A stretch of 64,000 bases of DNA from Marininema mesophilum (GTDB taxonomy: Bacteria; Bacillota; Bacilli; Thermoactinomycetales; DSM-45169). Of the stretch, positions 42,787 to 51,911 are shown in pieces (position 1 is the first letter of the stretch; every line of letters begins with the position of its first letter). Made by a program: the position numbers and the translations under genes. The stretch spans positions 1 through 64,000 of the forward strand of contig NZ_FNNQ01000015.1 in NCBI RefSeq assembly GCF_900106775.1. Reading direction: 5' to 3'. Below the pieces are notes generated by a model. That model had not been told where the DNA came from, searched no databases, and worked only from the letters and a program-made list of their open reading frames with translations.

Positions 42787-44199
42787 TCACTTCGCCAATT
42801 CGTAGATCGCCTGGGCATACAACGCAGTGGCTTTTACTAGATCCTCCACTACGATATATTCATTCCGTTGATGAGCAGTATCTTCACGGCCTGGGAAACC
42901 CGGGCCAAAGACCACACCTGTTTCAAGGGCACGAGCATAGGTTGCACCGCCAATCGCCAGTGTCTCACCTTTTTCTCCCGTTTGTTCCTCATATACGCGA
43001 GCGAGAGTACGGACAAGGACATGCTCCTCATCAACGAAGTGTCCCTGTTTATGATCCACCACTTCTACGGTAAATCCAAAGGGCTCTACTTCAGTTTCCA
43101 TCTGCTGACGGATTTGCGCAAGTTCCCCCGAAATCGGGTAACGGATATTTAACCCAACACCTTGTTCCCCAGCTGCTTCGTAACGGAAGATCCCTCCATT
43201 TACCGTCAATGGACCTACCCGTTCATCACTTTGCGCAAGGTTCAACTTCTCCCCTTTAAAGCCTTCACATAATTTTTCGCTGATAAAACGTATGTACTTA
43301 CTTCCTGTTGGGTCTAATGTTGCTGTATCCAGAAACTCAGCAAGCCGTAACGCGGCATTTAACCCCCCATCCGGCTCTGATCCATGATGGGCTTTTCCTT
43401 CGAGGACCAGGGTAAGGTGGTCGTTGGATTCCTCAGCATATCCCTGAATCCGATTGGATAACAGAAAATCTTGATACTTCTCCTTCAGTTCAAAAACATC
43501 CCCATCTCCCTGCAATTGTGCCCGTGCTAAATCAGGTACCATGTTGAAACGTTGCCCTGCTTCAAAGGATTGGAGTAACCACCCCGCTACTGGCGCTTCA
43601 CCAGGCTCTACTTTACCAGTTAAGGTTAAGTCGATCATGCCTTTTTCCGCAGTGATAATAGGGAAGTCTGCATCCGGCGTAAAGCCCATGTCCGGCATTT
43701 TTTCCCGGGCAAAATAATAATCCATATCCCGCCAGTGAGATTCCTCATCCGTACCCAGGATCAAACGAACCTTTTTGCTTAAGGGGAGACCCAACTCCTT
43801 AACCATCTGCATGGCAACAAAAGCAGCCATAGCCGGACCCTTATCATCCTGGGCTCCACGAGCATAAAAATTCCCTTCACGCACTTCGGGTTCAAATGGA
43901 GGAGAGATCCAACCATCTCCGACCGGTACCACGTCCAAATGGGCCAAAACGCCGACCAATTCCTCGCCTCCTCCCATCTCAATGTGACCTGCATAGCCAT
44001 CCACACTTTTTGTGGTAAAGCCAGCTTTATCCCCTAGATCTAGCATATAGTTTAATGCTTCTGAGATTTTCTCTCCAAAGGGAGCACCAGGGCTCGCTGT
44101 TGAATCATCCAAAACACTTTCAATGGAACATAGCTCTGTCAATTGCTGCAGTAGTTGATCCCGTCGTTTTTCTGTTTCTTCTAACCAATTAATCCCCAT
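42787..44199 (-). CDS. pepV: PepV-type M20 dipeptidase
   Basis: 470-residue zinc dipeptidase of the M20A/Sapep family that hydrolyses dipeptides in the cytosol. Metal ligands and catalytic residues are visible in HLDVVPVGDGW near 87, ARGAQDDKGP near 116 (bridging Asp) and GTDEESHW near 150 (catalytic and metal Glu), with a further GGATYARALE motif near 410 and HQRNEY near 447. The length is typical. It lies 30 bp downstream of the inositol-phosphatase-like gene with its own terminator. Start ATG at 44199 with an AGGAGAG ribosome-binding site. Confidence 0.93.
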   Translation of the reverse strand: MGINWLEETEKRRDQLLQQLTELCSIESVLDDSTASPGAPFGEKISEALNYMLDLGDKAGFTTKSVDGYAGHIEMGGGEELVGVLAHLDVVPVGDGWISPPFEPEVREGNFYARGAQDDKGPAMAAFVAMQMVKELGLPLSKKVRLILGTDEESHWRDMDYYFAREKMPDMGFTPDADFPIITAEKGMIDLTLTGKVEPGEAPVAGWLLQSFEAGQRFNMVPDLARAQLQGDGDVFELKEKYQDFLLSNRIQGYAEESNDHLTLVLEGKAHHGSEPDGGLNAALRLAEFLDTATLDPTGSKYIRFISEKLCEGFKGEKLNLAQSDERVGPLTVNGGIFRYEAAGEQGVGLNIRYPISGELAQIRQQMETEVEPFGFTVEVVDHKQGHFVDEEHVLVRTLARVYEEQTGEKGETLAIGGATYARALETGVVFGPGFPGREDTAHQRNEYIVVEDLVKATALYAQAIYELAK

Positions 44200-44229
44200 T
44201 ATTCTCTCCTCCTATGTAGGCCTATCCCT

Positions 44230-45054
44230 TTAAAAACCTGTTGCACCAACTGCAGCTAAGGCTTGTTGCACCTCAGTGTGAACCTGCCCGTTGGTCGCCA
44301 AGATATGGCGGACACCAATCTCATAGCTTCCACCGATTGTATCCGTTGCTTTGCCACCCGCTTCCATTACAAGTAATGCACCTGCCGCTAAATCCCAAGC
44401 ATTTAAATCCAATTCCCAGAAACCTGTGAGTCGCCCAGCGGCAACATATGCTAAGTGTAATGCCGCTGATCCTCCTGCACGGATATTTCGTACCTGGGGA
44501 GATAATTTTAATATCCCATCGGTGTTTATCTGCCTCATTCCAGCAGGGTCCCCTGAAGGAAATCCAGAGGCTAATAAACTTTCAGCCAAAGTCGCCTCGG
44601 TGGATACCTGGATTGGTTCATCATTCAACCATGCGCCCTTTCCTTTCTCGGCTGTAAACAGTTCATCTGTCATCGGATTATAAATCACTCCAAGGACGAC
44701 CTCCTGCCTAACCGCATAGGCGATAGAAACGCAAAAAAAGGGAAATCCATGGATAAAGTTTGTCGTTCCATCGATAGGATCGACAATCCATAGATCTTCA
44801 TGTTTTCGATGCTTTTCCAACGCTTCTTTAGCTGCAACAGCTCCCGCATCCACGCTCTCTTCACCCAGGATCATATGATCCGGATGACGAGAGGTGATGA
44901 TCTCGCGGATGATGGATTCCGCCTCTTTATCCACCTCAGTCACTAGATCATGGGCTGATGATTTTACATCGATTCTTTTGGCAACCGCCGCCTTTTCACG
45001 AATCTTAGATCCGGCTTGACGAGCTGCATCGATGGCTGTCTGTAATTCCTTCAC
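44230..45054 (-). CDS. Inositol monophosphatase family protein (SuhB-like)
   Basis: 274 residues, metal-dependent phosphatase of the IMPase/FBPase superfamily. Motif 1 is WIVDPIDGTTNFIHG near 86, GEES with the metal Glu near 68, and motif 2 is NAWDLAAGALLV near 208. Substrate may be inositol phosphate, NADP(H) or another phosphomonoester. A longer reading to an ATG at 45240 adds 62 residues unlike the family. The GTG at 45054, with GGAGGGG 7 nt upstream, matches the normal length and is preferred. It is divergent from the phospholipase C-like gene. Confidence 0.93.
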   Translation of the reverse strand: MKELQTAIDAARQAGSKIREKAAVAKRIDVKSSAHDLVTEVDKEAESIIREIITSRHPDHMILGEESVDAGAVAAKEALEKHRKHEDLWIVDPIDGTTNFIHGFPFFCVSIAYAVRQEVVLGVIYNPMTDELFTAEKGKGAWLNDEPIQVSTEATLAESLLASGFPSGDPAGMRQINTDGILKLSPQVRNIRAGGSAALHLAYVAAGRLTGFWELDLNAWDLAAGALLVMEAGGKATDTIGGSYEIGVRHILATNGQVHTEVQQALAAVGATGF

Positions 45055-45233
45055 AATAACCCCTCCGTGCCATGATGAGATTGACCTTCTTACTATACCA
45101 TTTTTAAATGGCAAAGCTGAAACCATGGTTATTCTAAAGTGAGCCCTCAGTCCGAAAAAAGTGAAAAAGAGGAGTCTATCGATTCGTATCGAAAACGAAG
45201 AGAAACCCTTTTCTTCGTAGAAAGGAGCCTTCA

Positions 45234-46139
45234 ATGCCAAACGCCTGGAGCCATATCCTTTTCGGCCACATCGCCTTAAAACATGCTGATCTACCTATCC
45301 CTCAAGATCCACGTGCCTTTCAACTGGGCTGTCAAGGCCCTGATTTTCTGCTTTACCATAATTTCTGGCCATGGAAATTTGGTAAAACGGTAAATAACTT
45401 AGGCAATGAGATTCACAAACGACACTGCGGTCCCTTTCTTACCGATCTTATTCAAGCCGCTGGTAGCCATCCAGATCTAGAGGAGTATGTGTCAGGTTTT
45501 CTAACCCATCACATACTGGATCGGCATGCTCATCCCTATATTGTCTACCGTTCTGGTGAAGGTAAACATAAGCATCAACAGTTAGAAGTCTACATCGACA
45601 CCCTATTAGCAGAACGCTTGGAAAACATCCGCACTTGGAAAACCCCTGTCGTGCCACGAATCGATATCGGCCCTCGACTACCTGATCATTGGTCTAAGAT
45701 CATGCACGATATTGCTCGTAAGCATTTCCCCTCCGAAACAGCCCAAATTCGCCCAGAGGATTGGAATACTGCTTACAATGACATGAAAAAAGCCCTTGGA
45801 TTTTTTTACGATCCCTCGGGCATCAAACTCGCTCTCACTTTTGGTTATATCTACCCCTTCCGCTATCGTCCTCTCCATGATGGTGTGGATTATCTTAATG
45901 AGCAAGAGCGGGAGTGGCTTCATCCTGCAGTACCTACTGAGCGTCATCGTGAGCGTTTCATGGATTTATGGGATAATGCCCTCACAGAAACAACCCACCT
46001 TTTGCGTCTTACCTATTCATACTGGAAAAGTGACACATCTTTAGAAGAGCTCTCTGAGCAAATTGGAAATATTTCCTACGACATAGGGAAACCCGCACAG
46101 CTCAATTTACAAGCTCAAGTTGCAGAACCAATTGTGTAG
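45234..46139 (+). CDS. Zinc-dependent phospholipase C family protein
   Basis: 301 residues. It opens with PNAWSHILFGHIAL and continues LGCQGPDFLLYH and HHILDRHAHPY, the histidine/aspartate metal-binding pattern of the zinc-dependent PLC family (PF00882). No signal peptide is visible, so it is probably an intracellular hydrolase and not a secreted toxin; such proteins are common and uncharacterised in Bacillales. GAAAGGAG lies 8 nt before the ATG. The gene is monocistronic. Confidence 0.85.
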   Translation: MPNAWSHILFGHIALKHADLPIPQDPRAFQLGCQGPDFLLYHNFWPWKFGKTVNNLGNEIHKRHCGPFLTDLIQAAGSHPDLEEYVSGFLTHHILDRHAHPYIVYRSGEGKHKHQQLEVYIDTLLAERLENIRTWKTPVVPRIDIGPRLPDHWSKIMHDIARKHFPSETAQIRPEDWNTAYNDMKKALGFFYDPSGIKLALTFGYIYPFRYRPLHDGVDYLNEQEREWLHPAVPTERHRERFMDLWDNALTETTHLLRLTYSYWKSDTSLEELSEQIGNISYDIGKPAQLNLQAQVAEPIV

Positions 46140-46173
46140 GGTAACATCAGCTTTTCTATCCAGACTCTATATA

Positions 46174-46392
46174 CTAGCCTGCCCCCTCGATCTTTAAATT
46201 CTTATCCATATCGATGCTTTTGTTAAAATCTCCAGTTACAGTTGAGCCTCCAACTTGGTCAGAATCACTTGAGGCACCTACATTGAAACCATTTCCTAAA
46301 GCAATCATCCCTCCAGAAATACTAACGATTTTAAAATTGGTAATATTATTAATTACTCTGCTATTATTGATAGAATTAGATGTACCAGCCAT
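46174..46392 (-). CDS. GerPA/GerPF-like small protein (possible spore germination protein)
   Basis: 72 residues, Asn/Ser/Gly-rich, with IVSISGGMIALGNGFNVGASS followed by a GGSTVTGDFN segment. This resembles the GerPA/GerPF pattern (short beta-strands, G-aromatic-G, then SGSFNTGD). Those proteins sit in the spore coat and help germinants pass. It stands alone, not in a gerPABCDEF operon, and lacks the aromatic residues of true GerPA, so the family call is tentative. An AAAGGGATG site precedes the ATG. Confidence 0.6.
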   Translation of the reverse strand: MAGTSNSINNSRVINNITNFKIVSISGGMIALGNGFNVGASSDSDQVGGSTVTGDFNKSIDMDKNLKIEGAG

Positions 46393-46474
46393 CCTGCAAT
46401 CATCCCTTTATTTATGCTTGGTTCATAGTATGTCAGCAAATAAGGGCCCGTTCGCTTCCATCCACACAAATCAT

Positions 46475-46520
46475 AAAAAAGAGAAGTCCACTGACAATAC
46501 TCAGCGAACTTCTCTTTTTA
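46475..46520 (-). terminator. Terminator of the pit operon
   Basis: AAAAAGAGAAGT (46476-46487) pairs with ACTTCTCTTTTT (46508-46519), with a smaller CACTGA/TCAG pairing inside. The T-run on the minus strand fits termination after pit. Confidence 0.8.
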
Positions 46521-46538
46521 TGTCTCATTCGTAAGATC

Positions 46539-47531
46539 CTACTCTAATACTTTTAGTACTTGGTAAAATAACCATGCCATGATAGCTGTACCTGGGAGAG
46601 TAAATACCCAAGCATAGACGATTTTACCTGCAATCCCCCAGCGAACGCTCTTCACACGTTCTGCTGTCCCTACACCAAGAATGGCTCCAGTCATCGTTTG
46701 CGTAGTACTTACTGGAATACCCACTTTCGCAATCGAGGTGAGCAGAACGGCAGCGGCTGTTTCTGCGGCAAATCCATGGGGCGTGTCCAAGTGAGCCAAG
46801 CGCATCCCCATCGTTCTAATAATCCGCCAACCCCCGATAGCTGTTCCCAATCCCATAGTAAGCCCAGCAGCAATAACTACCCAAGTGGGTACTTCTACGG
46901 TATCTAAGTATCCACCCGCTACCAATGCGAGAGTGATAATCCCCATAGCCTTTTGTGCATCGTTCGTTCCATGACTGAAGGCCATCAATGAGGAGGAGAT
47001 GATCTGGAGTGGCCGGAAGATCCGTTTCACTTTGGATGGATTGGAGTTAGCAAATAATGCTCGAATCAGTTTCATTAACCCATACGCCAACAAACCACCA
47101 AGGAGTGGAGAGAGAAGAAGTGCGATGAGGATTTCTAACAGCCCAGTTACCTTCAATACTGCAAAGCCCTTAAAAGCTACAGCAGAGCCAACGAGCGCAC
47201 CAATCAAACCGTGGGAAGAGCTCACAGGCATACCGATACGCGCCATAATCACATTCCATACAATAGCCGCTAACAAAGCGGCAAGTACGACCAATTGGGT
47301 AATAATTTTAGCGTCTACGATTTTCGTTCCAATCGCTTTCGCTACCGCAGTAGAAAAAAAGGCACCTGCGACATTTAAAGTACCTGCGAGGAGCAACGCT
47401 TTGGCTGGAGTGAGCGTCCGTGTACCAATCACTGTAGCGATGGCATTGGCTGAGTCGTTCATCCCATTGGTAAAGTCAAAAACCAGGGCAAAAACGACGA
47501 CTAAAATAATGAGCACTAACGGGTCAAGCAT
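46539..47531 (-). CDS. pit: Low-affinity inorganic phosphate transporter, Pit family
   Basis: 330-residue integral membrane protein with about 10 helices. The duplicated Pit signature is visible as FDFTNGMNDSANAIA near residue 18 and SHGTNDAQKAMG near 185; both bind phosphate in this family (metal-phosphate:H+ symport). Its ATG overlaps the upstream DUF47 gene by 8 bp. DUF47-Pit pairs are standard in Bacillales. Confidence 0.95.
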   Translation of the reverse strand: MLDPLVLIILVVVFALVFDFTNGMNDSANAIATVIGTRTLTPAKALLLAGTLNVAGAFFSTAVAKAIGTKIVDAKIITQLVVLAALLAAIVWNVIMARIGMPVSSSHGLIGALVGSAVAFKGFAVLKVTGLLEILIALLLSPLLGGLLAYGLMKLIRALFANSNPSKVKRIFRPLQIISSSLMAFSHGTNDAQKAMGIITLALVAGGYLDTVEVPTWVVIAAGLTMGLGTAIGGWRIIRTMGMRLAHLDTPHGFAAETAAAVLLTSIAKVGIPVSTTQTMTGAILGVGTAERVKSVRWGIAGKIVYAWVFTLPGTAIMAWLFYQVLKVLE

Positions 47532-48144
47532 ACTTCATAACCACGCTTTCCAGAACATCGGCAAGATCCTCAGCACTATCGGTGACGCCCTCTAGCTTTT
47601 CGTATAGTTCCTTCATCTTGATTAGTTCGACTGGATCTTTTTGCTCCTCAAACAAAGAACCAACGGATTGACGCATCAGACGATCTGCTTGATTTTCTAC
47701 CAGGTTAATTTCGACAACCAGATTCTGAATGGTTGGGAATTCACGTTTTTGCAAGGCAATAAAAGCTTCCTGCAAATGTTCAGCTACCTTCTCCAATAGC
47801 TCCGCAAACTGCATTAAGTACGGTGTGGTTTTCTCTACATTGTAATAAACGAAACGGGAAGCACAGGCCTCCACCCCATCCAGGATATCATCTAACTTAA
47901 TGGCTAGTTCCTTAATATCCTCTCGATCCATTGGGGTCACAAAGGTAGAATTCAATTCACGAATGAGAATGTGCGTAAATTCGTCCCCTTTGTTTTCCAA
48001 GTCCTTCAACTTCTCGGCGTAATCTTCTTTGTGTTGCAAAGTCTCCACGTTCTGGCGGAAAAGCTGCATCGCCTCAACGATGTTGCTAGCGGCCTCCACC
48101 AAGGTATGGTAGAACACCGAATCCTTCGAACGATTAAAGATCAA
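47524..48144 (-). CDS. DUF47 (PhoU-like) regulator of the Pit transporter
   Basis: 206-residue all-helical protein of the DUF47/PhoU-like family (start SKDSVFYHTLVEAASNIVEA, then EHKGDE-like LENKGDEFTH and ADRLMRQSVGSLF). These proteins accompany pit genes and modulate phosphate uptake. A TTG start at 48144 follows AGGGGGG. Overlap with pit indicates translational coupling. Confidence 0.92.
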   Translation of the reverse strand: MIFNRSKDSVFYHTLVEAASNIVEAMQLFRQNVETLQHKEDYAEKLKDLENKGDEFTHILIRELNSTFVTPMDREDIKELAIKLDDILDGVEACASRFVYYNVEKTTPYLMQFAELLEKVAEHLQEAFIALQKREFPTIQNLVVEINLVENQADRLMRQSVGSLFEEQKDPVELIKMKELYEKLEGVTDSAEDLADVLESVVMKYA

Positions 48145-48303
48145 GACTGAACCCCCCTAGTATAATACGGTCTTATTAGATTGGAACTCTCTCTCCTGTT
48201 ATTAATCAATCCTCCCTAATAATAATGCTTTTGAAATAGAAAGCAAAGCCTGTTTCAAGTTTTATTGTGAAGATACGACTGGGAACCCTTTGGAGAATAG
48301 ATA

Positions 48304-48327
48304 GGCGGGAAGCCATGGCTTCCCGCC
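48304..48327. terminator. Perfect 24-nt palindrome downstream of the MMPL gene
   Basis: GGCGGGAAGCCA and its exact complement form a 12-bp palindrome with no loop bases (48304-48327). It lies about 90 bp past the MMPL stop. No U-tract follows, so it may be a transcript-end stem or a protein-binding site. The remaining bases of this 271-bp gap show nothing else. Confidence 0.5.
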
Positions 48328-48415
48328 TTCCATGGGTACAACCCTCATAGGGTAGACTACCCAATCATCCCAAAAATGCAACCATTTTATCCATTATTTC
48401 ACATAAGAAAAGCGA

Positions 48416-51400
48416 TTATAAACTTCCTTTCTCACCTTGAGGCCCATCTGGATCAGCATTTAAGCGACGAGTAACGGCCATCATTCCTGGTAAGAAGAGT
48501 GGCAACATCAGAAATGCCATGATGAACAATCCGAGGATCACAACGGTAGCTACCTGCATTAAGGTAAGAATCCCCGAGGGATAGAGCGCGGCAAATGTAC
48601 CTGAGAGGATGATTGCCGCGGAAAATACCACGCCACCGATTTTACGGGAAGCTTCCACAACCGCTTTTCCTGGTGTCCAATCACGGTACTCCAAGTAACG
48701 CATCATAAGGAAGATACTATAATCCACTCCCAAGGAGACAATCATGATCATAGAGAAAAATGGCGTAGACCATGTGAGACCAGGATAACCAAATCCTTCT
48801 CTGAAGATCACTTCAGTAAACGCTAAGGCACTGAAATAGGAAATCACTAACGAAGCAATAATGTACACCGTATTCCAGAAGGAGCGTAACATCCAGAGAA
48901 GAACCAGGGCAATCCCCAACATCATATAAGTAGCCGTTCGGGTAAAGTCCTCTGTGGATAATTTGTTCAAATCTCTGTTTTGAGAAGAGAGACCACCCAC
49001 TCCATATTTGGAGTCACTGTACTTGGTTTTTTTCAATTTATCTGAAATGGTTTGATCGATATCTCCAGCTGTCTTCATCGCCTTCTCTGAGTATGGATCT
49101 CCTTCGAGAACGATGTTCCATTTCAAGATGTGACGATCACCGGACATATATGCATCTAAGGACTTTTGAAAGTCTTTCCCAGTGCGCTGTGCTTTGGGTA
49201 GGAAAAAGGTATGGGATGCCTTCGTACCGGCTACTTCACCTAAGTACCCTTGTGCTTTGTTTAACCCTTTATCGATCTCACCTAGTCCCTTAGAACTTTT
49301 GCTAAGTCCTCCTTGCAGTTTCTTGAGATCGTTATCCATTGAGTAAAGCCCATCATTTAGTTGCCCCTGCCCATTGGCGACTCTACCCAATCCGGTATCA
49401 ATTTGACCGAGGGCATCCACTACCTGCGCTTCACCAGCACTTCCTTTTTTCAAACCCGCTGCTAGCGCCCTAGAGCCTTGTTCCATTTGGGTAAGTCCCG
49501 CCAGCAATTTTTTCTGTTCAGTCGTAATTTTATTCAACCCTGCGTTAGCTTCTGCAAATCGACTATTGATCCCGGTAAAGCCAACATTCAATTCCTGTAA
49601 GCCATTATCTAATATCTTAACTTGAGCATCTAACGGATTAACCTTCTCTTTTAATGCTGCTACTTTTGCTTGCTCCCCAGGGCCCTGCGGATTTAATCCG
49701 TATACTTGGACTTTAACCCCAGCGGCCAACGGTTTAATTTGATCCATAAGAGACTGTAGCCTGTTAGCCCCATCTCCGAGCTTTTTATAACCCGCATACA
49801 AACTGTTATACCCGCTATTTAGTTTGCTCGTATTCGCCACTAAGATTTCTACGCCACTACGCATCTTTGTAAGCCCTGTATTTAGTTCTTCAGCCCCAGA
49901 GGCCCCTTTATCTAGACCAGCCTGAATTTGCTTGGAAGCCTTCCCAACCTCCTGCACACCTTGTTGAGCGGCCTTTGTCCCTTTGTACAATTGATCCACC
50001 TGGGACATATCTTTACTACCTGCATTCATTTTTGCTAGGATTTTTTTTAAACCGCTATTAATCTGCTCGGTTCCCTTTTCTGCCTTACCAATCCCTTCAT
50101 TGGTTTTCTTCGTCTGCTTATTCACGTAGGCTGCTTCGATGGGATTGCCCTTTGGTTGAGTGGGTCCATATACGGTATCCACTTCTGGCACACGCCTTAA
50201 GCTATTGGTTACCTCATCAATAAAAGCCAAAGCCTCTGAGGAATCTAATTTTTTGTCGCTTTTAAGAACCACTTCGACAGGCATCGTCTGTCCTGGTGTA
50301 AACTCCTTGGCGACAATGTTAAAGCCTTTTAAGGATTCATAGGAGTTGTCCACCTCATCCAAGCTATTGTAGGATAACTTTCCTTGATGGAAAAAAAGAA
50401 TAGGTACTGTGATAAGTGCCACAATCAGGAGCCCTAAAAGGGGACGACGATAGGAGAAGGAAGAAAGAGCTGGCCAGATCCGGCTGTTCACTTTTCCTTT
50501 CACCTTTTTCACAGGCCAGAACATTTTCATACCTAACACGGACATAAAAAAAGGAACAACGGTGAGCAAGGATGCAATCAAGAATAGGACACCGACAGCA
50601 ACCGCTACCCCTGCTTGATAGACGGAAAACTTTGCAAAGGCTAAACAGCTAAAACCGATGAATACCGCAATGGCACTATAGAAAACCGTTTTTCCAGCCG
50701 TTTGATATGTGACAACAATTGATTCAGAAATCGATTTCCGCTGGGATAGCTCCTCTTTGAAGCGGGCAAAAAGGAGGATATTATAATCTGTTCCTATCCC
50801 AAATAAAACAAGGATCAAAAAGATCTGTGTAAAATTCGCAAAGGGGAAGTCCCACCATTGCACCATATGGGCAACCACTGCTAGGGATGTGATATAGGAT
50901 ATTCCCACCGATAGTAGGGAGATCACCGGTGCTACAGGAGATCGGAAAACAGCGATCAACACCACAATAATAAAAGCAACCGTGATCGTCTCGGTCTTCT
51001 TTACACCCTTTAAGGTGGTTTGGCCAAAATCATCTTGAATGAGCTTGTTTCCAGTTAAGTAATGATCTACGGAGACGGATTTTAGAGCCCCTCTTACGTC
51101 TTCTCGAACATCAGATAACTGTTTTCCACTCCGATTTACCGTAAAGAGAGTCATCACTGTACTTTTATCCTTGGAGACAAACTGATCTTTCAGTTCTTTT
51201 TCATTAAAATGGGTGATGACATTACTCACACCCAATTTTTTATTGGATTCGAGGTTATCAACTCCCTTTTCGATCTCTGATAACTCATTTTTCGTTAACG
51301 GTTTGTCAGAATGAAAAACAACTAAAATATCAACATCTTTGCTGTTTTTCGAAGAGTTACTCATTTCCTTTTTCAAATTATTTGCCATCTGTGAAGAATA

Positions 51401-51547
51401 CTTGGCATGAATTTTGGGTTCTGATTCTCGTGTCATCTGCCCAAGGTCGGGCATTGTCACGATCGATAGGATGACCATCGCTACCCAAGCAATCAAAACC
51501 ACCCATTTATATCGAAGAACTGTACGCATACTCTGCCACCTTTCCAT
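48416..51547 (-). CDS. MMPL/RND-family exporter with a long repeat-rich extracellular segment
   Basis: 1,043 residues, YdgH/MmpL-type. Each half has one helix, a large outside loop and five to six helices (FGIGTDYNILLFARFKEE near 250 and SLGVDYSIFLMMRYLEYRD near 930 are the paired core motifs). The second loop, about 480-790, is dominated by degenerate helical repeats of the form GLxxLxxGxxxLxxGL (for example TGLTKMRSGVE, AGLTQMEQGSRALAAGL), also seen in YhgE/Pip-like proteins. Likely exports lipids or hydrophobic drugs using the proton gradient; the substrate is unknown. It is monocistronic. A downstream ATG (51529), with AAAGGTGG 6 nt before it, is an alternative start. Confidence 0.9.
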   Translation of the reverse strand: MERWQSMRTVLRYKWVVLIAWVAMVILSIVTMPDLGQMTRESEPKIHAKYSSQMANNLKKEMSNSSKNSKDVDILVVFHSDKPLTKNELSEIEKGVDNLESNKKLGVSNVITHFNEKELKDQFVSKDKSTVMTLFTVNRSGKQLSDVREDVRGALKSVSVDHYLTGNKLIQDDFGQTTLKGVKKTETITVAFIIVVLIAVFRSPVAPVISLLSVGISYITSLAVVAHMVQWWDFPFANFTQIFLILVLFGIGTDYNILLFARFKEELSQRKSISESIVVTYQTAGKTVFYSAIAVFIGFSCLAFAKFSVYQAGVAVAVGVLFLIASLLTVVPFFMSVLGMKMFWPVKKVKGKVNSRIWPALSSFSYRRPLLGLLIVALITVPILFFHQGKLSYNSLDEVDNSYESLKGFNIVAKEFTPGQTMPVEVVLKSDKKLDSSEALAFIDEVTNSLRRVPEVDTVYGPTQPKGNPIEAAYVNKQTKKTNEGIGKAEKGTEQINSGLKKILAKMNAGSKDMSQVDQLYKGTKAAQQGVQEVGKASKQIQAGLDKGASGAEELNTGLTKMRSGVEILVANTSKLNSGYNSLYAGYKKLGDGANRLQSLMDQIKPLAAGVKVQVYGLNPQGPGEQAKVAALKEKVNPLDAQVKILDNGLQELNVGFTGINSRFAEANAGLNKITTEQKKLLAGLTQMEQGSRALAAGLKKGSAGEAQVVDALGQIDTGLGRVANGQGQLNDGLYSMDNDLKKLQGGLSKSSKGLGEIDKGLNKAQGYLGEVAGTKASHTFFLPKAQRTGKDFQKSLDAYMSGDRHILKWNIVLEGDPYSEKAMKTAGDIDQTISDKLKKTKYSDSKYGVGGLSSQNRDLNKLSTEDFTRTATYMMLGIALVLLWMLRSFWNTVYIIASLVISYFSALAFTEVIFREGFGYPGLTWSTPFFSMIMIVSLGVDYSIFLMMRYLEYRDWTPGKAVVEASRKIGGVVFSAAIILSGTFAALYPSGILTLMQVATVVILGLFIMAFLMLPLFLPGMMAVTRRLNADPDGPQGEKGSL

Positions 51548-51911
51548 CCATCATCTCTCTTTTTGCCTACTCCCCATATCGTCTTGATAAAATCTTTTAC
51601 TAATTTTTTGCGTCGATTCTTGATATGTAGAAGGCTCTCTCCATACCACTTTCCTCCGTTCCCTGCCATTCTCATTATTTTCATTCTAACGTGGAATGAG
51701 CTAACATGCGAGACAAAAATATTGCATCCATATATTTCGACCAACTAATATTACGTAAATAAATAAAAAATAGACCTTACCCCCTATTTATTAATCCTCA
51801 TCACCGAAGAATAGCAAGCATGCGACTTGCCCTTTTAGTATCAGAGAGTTACGTTAAAAAGGTACCTCGTTGGTTAATATTACTATTGACAATAGAAGGA
51901 GATGTTGAACA
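51548..51911 (+). other. Intergenic region before the asparagine synthetase gene
   Basis: About 360 bp separating the divergent MMPL and asparagine synthetase genes. An AGAAGGAGATG ribosome-binding site for the latter is at its right end. A CTATTGACAATAG palindrome (about 51884-51896) lies just before it and could be an operator. No T-box or riboswitch structure was recognised. Confidence 0.4.

Noticed and set aside
45055..45240. N-terminal extension of the inositol-phosphatase-like protein
   Set aside because: The extra residues do not fit the family, and the GTG at 45054 has a strong ribosome-binding site and gives the normal length.
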